A stretch of DNA of 64,000 nucleotides, taken from contig JAQSEB010000023.1 in the NCBI GenBank assembly GCA_030063045.1, positions 4,588,001 through 4,652,000 of the forward strand, read 5' to 3'. The notes under the pieces are model-generated. The model was not told the DNA's origin. It did no database searches and was given only the letters and a program-made list of their open reading frames with translations. The DNA comes from Pratylenchus scribneri (lineage: Eukaryota > Nematoda > Chromadorea > Rhabditida > Pratylenchidae). Shown piece after piece: positions 58,857-64,000 of the stretch; the first letter of the stretch is position 1, and each line of letters opens with the position of its first letter. The position numbers were made by a program, and so were the translations under genes.

Positions 58857-59572
58857 TGTCTTGTCGTTTGAAGAATGAGGAAATCCCCAATATTGGCCAA
58901 TTATAAATACCCTCAAATCTGTTTCGTCTAATCTAATTCACTAATTTCTCATCGGGCTTCTCTGCTGGATTTGGGCCAATCACCCCTCCACCAATCACAT
59001 CATTCCAATTCAAAATATTTCCGGCGGGAGGGAAATCCTATCACGGGTATATCACGGCTGATCATCACTCATTCCATCCCTCAATCCCTTCCGATTGCCC
59101 CAATATCCATTTCAGGGCATATAATCCACCATTATTCCATCACCAAAAATACCCTTCTATTCAAATGCCCTTCCTTCCCCCACCACCAAAAATACCCTTC
59201 TATTCAAATGCCCTTCCTTCCCCCACCACCAAAAATACCCTTCTATTCAAATGCCCTTCCTTCCCCCACTAATTTTGGGTCCAATGTTCGTTTAGTCGGT
59301 TCTTCACGCAAACCCAATTAAATAAACAAAAATTGATCAGTTTATTCTGTTTTGATGTTCGATCATTATTTTTTTATAGTAAATATTCTAAAATATTATA
59401 CAAAAATATAATTATTTTTAAATTATTATTTTAATTTGTTGAATTTATTTTATTATGCCATCATTCTTCCTGTATTATTCTTAAAAGGCCGGAGGCGAAT
59501 TGAAATTTGGGCATTGAAATTGGTCAGGCCATCTAAATAAATTTGCTTATTTCCTCCATGTTTTCTTTGAAA
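58857..59572. other. Intergenic with a 43-bp tandem repeat
   Basis: No gene supported. It contains the C-rich tandem repeat at 59141-59269. It separates the two acetyltransferase genes from the transporter gene on the same strand. Confidence 0.4.
59141..59269. repeat. 43-bp tandem repeat, 3 copies
   Basis: Three near-identical head-to-tail units containing CACCAAAAATACCCTTCTAT followed by TCAAATGCCCTTCCTTCCCC. Not coding in any convincing frame. Confidence 0.92.
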
Positions 59573-62500
59573 TTACCTCGAAATGTTGCGGAATGCCCCG
59601 CAACAATGCATTGAATGAATGTGGCCAATTGATTGGGGATATTGAGACGAGGATAAAAGATAACAAGGCCCACTAAATTCGCTGGTTGCCAATTCTTTCA
59701 ATGCCGAATTTGTTGCGGCCAAACCACAAAGGACAGCGATTACTGTAAAAGAAAAAGGGGAAGGCATTTATTAAACAAAGGAATATTTTTGTACCAATTA
59801 CGGCAACATTTAATGCCAATCTGGGAAAAGGAGTCCTTTTGATCACTCTTAAAAAGGTGGAATTGAATAAAACAAATAAAAATTGATTTTAATCACTCTT
59901 GAAAAGTTGGAATTTGAGTTGGTTGTTCATTTTGCGATGATTCTTTATATTTTGATGGATTATGTTCAGATGCATGCAAATAAAGGTGAAAAAGGCAAGG
60001 AAAAACAGCGGAACTTAATGCCACTAAATAATTTAGGGAAGAATAAAAAGGGAGGAAGAATGGATTGACCAGTGGTTCCGCCAATTAAATTGAGAATTGA
60101 CCCAAAATTGGGAACAGTGAGTGCCACAAAAACAATGGATGCCATCACTAAAGTGCGCACAACAATTCGTTGCCAACAAAAATCTGTCAAGAAATATTTA
60201 AATATTTTTAAAATATTATTATTTTTGCCAACGATGTGGAATATTGAGGAAATGTTCGCATTCTTGGTTGAGCGGATTAATGACAATTGTGAGGGTCAAA
60301 ATGCAATGAAGGGCGATGAACAAATTGGCAAACTGAATGAGTGAAATGGTGTGAATATTTATTTGAGTGGGGAAAACTTGTTGAATTATGCCCGTTTGAA
60401 TGGATGAAATGATGGAATCATGGAGGGAATCACCATAGACAAAATAGCCCAAATAGGAGATCGGGACATACATTGAGGCCACAACTGCATAATGGGGAAG
60501 AGTTTTAAATTGATTTAAGGGATTTTTTAGGTCATCACCGGACAATTGAGTATCTGGGTGGTTTTTGGACATAGTTCAGCAAGCAACTAATTTGGGAAAG
60601 AAATATGCCCTTCAATAAACCCTTAAATGTCCTCCATATTTTTGGCTTTACAAAACAATTTGCAAGATAAACAACTCTCAAAAAATCGGTTTTATTATAA
60701 TTAAATTCTTACAGCATTTTTAAAATCGAATTTCGTAAAATTAAAGCTAAATTTAGAGGATTCTTTGAGCTTCCTTTAAGGCATATTGCTTTGCTGGATG
60801 TTATTTTCAATTGTGCTATTAGCCAGAAACCATTCATCAGATACTTAATCGACGATACAACCCGTTCGACTCACTGAGGAATGCGAGGAGCGAAGAACGT
60901 GTGAATTGCCTCGGTCGACGCATATCATGCTGAATTGAGGGGAAAACACTGTGACCACCGAAAGCAAAGAAGAAAATGCCAATTGAAAGGAAGAATTTGG
61001 AAGTTTCGAATTGGGAATGGTGGGCATTGGGGGCACATTTTGGCAGGTCGAGAAGGGAACCGAGAAGGATGAGGAGAACAGAAAGGGAAGTGGTCAACAT
61101 GGCCAAAACAACGGCCAACCTTATGGAACGGGTAATTTTTTGATGAGGGATCCAGATACCAAAAATCCTGAGGTGATTTGAGGAAAGTGACAGGCAAAAG
61201 TGCAATGGCCAACAAAACGCACATTGCGCAAGGGCCAATTGTATGGACAGAGCCAAAAGAATTCCACAATTCACTGATTATTTTGGCACCCAACAAAATG
61301 TAAACAATTGAAACACCAAAAAGCTAAACAAAAATGTTTTTGCCATCTTCTTTTTCCCATTCACCATAAAATTCAAAGTGATTGATGTGATCAGTCTGGC
61401 TCGTTCCCCCATCGCCCTGAATGCCATTTCGGCATATGGCTTTCGGCAATGTTCGCGTCCATATGATTCTGGCCATCGACGGCACATATTCAACCAATTC
61501 TACAGCAAAAATAAATCAATTATTCAGCATTTACTTACTTCTCCCAAAATATGGGCAGTGTAGAGGAAAGCAGCGCCGATGAAAAGCATCGAAAGGGAAC
61601 CAACAAATAGGCCTAAAAATGAATTTAAATTTAGGCTAATAAATTGATGGACCCGAATTGAGCAGTGCAATTGGAATGGCCACAACACCGCCTCCGGCCA
61701 TATCAGCCACAATAAAAAGGGCGGTGGTAATCCAGCCAAGGCCATTATTCATTCGGCGATGGCTGAACATATCCGGCTGGTACTGTGAATGGACAATGGG
61801 GGAATATTCTTTGTTTATTTTTTACCTTCAATTTGCCCTTTCGACGATTTCCTTCCTGCTCACTTCTGTCCGACATTTTTTGCCAATCTGCTATTATTTT
61901 AGAAATATATTTTTCGTATTTATTTTCGCGTGCAAAAAATGTATAAAAATTGTAGCAATTTGCGGCGGGAAGTTGCCTCGGAATGTGCAACTAATATCAC
62001 TAAATTCCCCATTCCCCAGTTTCCATCCTTTTTAACAGACAATAAATCGTAAAAAATGAAAAATTGTGGGGAAAACGTCCACACTAATTTTTACATTTAC
62101 TACATATTTTATTGGGTGAAAAATATTTGTGTACCTTCATTCAAGTCTAATAAGGTATTTTTAATTCGAATTCAGAAGTGGTCTGAATTTTCGCAACCAT
62201 CAAAGTAAATAATTAATTATTAGCTATAAGTTTAGCAAATTTGACGTAATTATATAGTCCAAATTTGGGATGACTTAATATGATAAAGAATTAAGTGAAT
62301 TTTGATTAAAAATTACAAGAATTTAAGCCAAAAACTAGCAGTTTTTGGTATAAATTAACAGCCAGAATATTCAAAATTTAAACATGGAAAATTATTTTAA
62401 AAACTTAATTGACAAATTGACGAATATTTTTAATTGGTTTACCAATTGGAATTACCTGCTGAAGTCCCTTGGATTCCCTCATCCTCCTCATCGGCTTCAT

Positions 62501-62633
62501 CGCCATCTCTAGTCAATGAACAAAGCAGAGGACGATTCAAGGCATCCGGCGAATGTGAATTGAATCGACGAGTCGATGAAGAATGAGGGGAATTTAAAGT
62601 GCGAATGAATCCATTGACCAATGAATTCAACAT
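59573..62633 (-). CDS. Amino-acid transporter (Aa_trans / SLC36-32-38 superfamily), copy B
   Basis: The core is eleven exons from 61876 to 59573: 61876-61826, 61782-61653, 61612-61539, 61499-61365, 61323-61160, 61119-60875, 60484-60233, 60183-60070, 60023-59897, 59847-59795, 59742-59573 (504 aa). A 5' exon at 62633-62456, rich in Ser, Arg, Asp and Glu, joins in phase to an acceptor at 61890 and would give 568 aa with a longer cytosolic N-terminus. Motifs: [58 protein letters not shown] and [13 protein letters not shown]. It is paralogous to the gene at 10858. Family role: proton-coupled or exchange transport of small amino acids at plasma or vesicle membranes; the substrate is unknown. All introns are GT-AG. 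Confidence 0.87.
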
Positions 62634-62940
62634 TTCAAATAATTATTCGAAAATTGTAGTGAATATTTATTAAAAATTCATTTTAATTTTTTTCATAATT
62701 TATAACCACTGGCGGATGCCAGCGAGTTTTTCACGTGGAAATGACTTTTTTGGGGAATGAATGGTGTGGCGGGCGGGAATGAATCAATATTAAAAAAGGG
62801 GTAAAGAGGACTCAATATTTGTTTTGTTGGGTAGTTGCTAAATGCGCGAAAAAATGAACATCGAGAATGGAATGGACACTCTTTTGGGCGAATTGACAAT
62901 TGAAAAAGGGGAATACTTTTGGGTAAATTATTGACGAGAA

Positions 62941-63257
62941 TGGAAGAAAACAGCAGCAATGAATTGGAATATGTGGAATGGGAAAGTGCATTTGATTTTG
63001 GGGGAGAAAAAGCCGATGGATTGGCTGCGGCTGGTAATAGAATATTGGAGGAAAAAATGGATGGATTTATTTGGATAGATTTGGAGAAGGAAGGGAAAAG
63101 ACCAAATTGGGAATTGGGGAATGAAGGTGGAAATGCAACAGAAAAAGAGAATATGAAATTGGGAATGGGGAATGGTGTATTGATGAATAATTATTTTCGA
63201 ATTGGGCTTGGCCAATTTTGGAAAAGAAATTATGAAAATTTTTCAATTTGCTTATGA
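62941..63257 (+). CDS. Possible small acidic protein, weak
   Basis: An open frame of about 105 codons from an ATG at 62941 starting MEENSSNELEYVEWES, rich in Glu, Gly and Asn, with codon use similar to neighbouring exons. No domain, no splice partner and no homologue recognised. It might be one exon of a gene whose other exons I could not join. Confidence 0.25.
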
Positions 63258-63567
63258 TATCCATATTTTGTTCTTTTTGAAAATTAATCATAATTATTTT
63301 CACTAAACCAAATAATGAATATCGTAGAAAAATATAGAAAAGAATCAAAAACTTTAAAAAAAATATTTTCCATCAATGTTTAATCAAAAGATAGTCCAAT
63401 AATTGAAAATATATTTCCATTCAACTTTCAAAAAATCCATTCAAATACATCATTTTGTGTCGTTGCCCTACTGCTCGTCATCTGAATCCTTGCCAAATTC
63501 TCCAAAACATTTTGAAATTTTCCTTGCAGATGGCTTAAACATTTTATTTTTAATTAATTTCCATCCT

Positions 63568-63829
63568 TTTTCCGCATGAGGCTTCACTCTTTGTACGGTT
63601 CGACTGGCCGATGAGCGCAACAATGTCTTGATGGACTTGACGGGCCCCCGGAATCAGGTGTATCCCTTAAAATATTCTAATTTGAATTGAATGGCACTTT
63701 CAAGGTCACAGTAATAGAATTTTGCCAAAATAGCACAGATCAATTGGACAATAATGCCGTCGCCTTCAATGTTTTTCCCCTTTTCCAGAAAAAATTAACA
63801 ACTCCTCAAAGCCTAGCCTCTTTTTAAAT
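63568..63829 (+). other. Possible terminal exons of an unrecognised gene, weak
   Basis: A frame with coding look (TVRLADERNNVLMDLTGP) ends in NQ|GTGTAT. It can be spliced across a short intron to a second exon beginning VTVIEFCQNSTDQ at about 63705, which stops near 63827. No family is recognised and no convincing first exon is seen upstream. The rest of the window to 64000 shows nothing. Confidence 0.25.
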
Positions 63830-64000
63830 CATTTTCTATTAGTAAAGTAAGGTTTATCAGAATACAAATAAATGTTTGAAATCATTTTGATAATATAGTA
63901 TGTTTGTATTATGTCTCATCAATTTGATTGATCGAATGGACGGACAATCAATTTACGAAATTTAATTTTGTGAAATGAAAAAATTGCCGGCAATTGGATC

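Noticed and set aside
60219..60572. An independent start [10 protein letters not shown] before the transporter's seventh exon
   Set aside because: The sequence before 60484 lies in an intron whose donor at 60874 and acceptor at 60485 join the transporter in phase with a family-typical protein.

Overview
The window reads as nuclear DNA of a nematode. The genes are split by many very short introns (mostly 40-60 bases, usually GT...TTTCAG or TTTTAG), intergenic DNA is AT-rich, and nine genes encode nematode-type serpentine chemoreceptors. I rebuilt exon-intron models by hand, requiring splice sites, reading phase and protein-family similarity to agree. Species cannot be fixed. The GC-AG introns noted below would fit tylenchid (cyst-nematode-like) plant parasites, for which I recall raised GC-AG usage, but this is only a hint.

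Layout. 0.6-2.6 kb: three tandem genes for small membrane-anchored coiled-coil proteins; two end in a RING finger and the third has lost it. 3-6.6 kb: two paralogous 7TM receptors. 9.5-12.5 kb: an Sra-superfamily receptor and an amino-acid transporter. 13.3-13.9 kb: a foldback transposon. 14.1-15.5 kb: an alpha-arrestin. 16-19 kb: a decayed Mutator-like element with a SWIM-finger transposase beside a TA-flanked non-autonomous element. 20.5-26.7 kb: an Sra-type receptor, an unknown gene carrying a 10-bp duplication frameshift, an Srsx-type receptor with a 1-nt lesion and an intact Srt receptor. 27.4-30 kb: a secreted 850-aa Asn/Pro/Gly repeat protein. 30.4-31.9 kb: class III alcohol dehydrogenase. 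32.8-40.1 kb: an Sra-type receptor, a frameshifted Srg-like receptor, an Sra-type receptor and a divergent G-protein beta subunit. 41.4-46.7 kb: a 13-exon RING protein with a long acidic tail. 47.3-49.1 kb: an NDRG-family protein. 50.7 kb: a small secreted basic peptide. 52.2-56.4 kb: an EPAC-type cAMP-regulated Rap exchange factor. 57.1-58.9 kb: two adjacent SSAT-like acetyltransferases, one with a signal peptide. 59.6-62.6 kb: a second amino-acid transporter.

Functional theme: nine chemoreceptors, a divergent G-beta, an alpha-arrestin and EPAC lie together, so much of the locus is signal-reception machinery. I infer this from gene content only.

The most unusual observation is a set of non-canonical splice sites that reading phase and homology force: three GC-AG introns, two introns ending GG and one ending CG. 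Several genes also carry small indels. Whether these are biological or assembly errors is the main open question.
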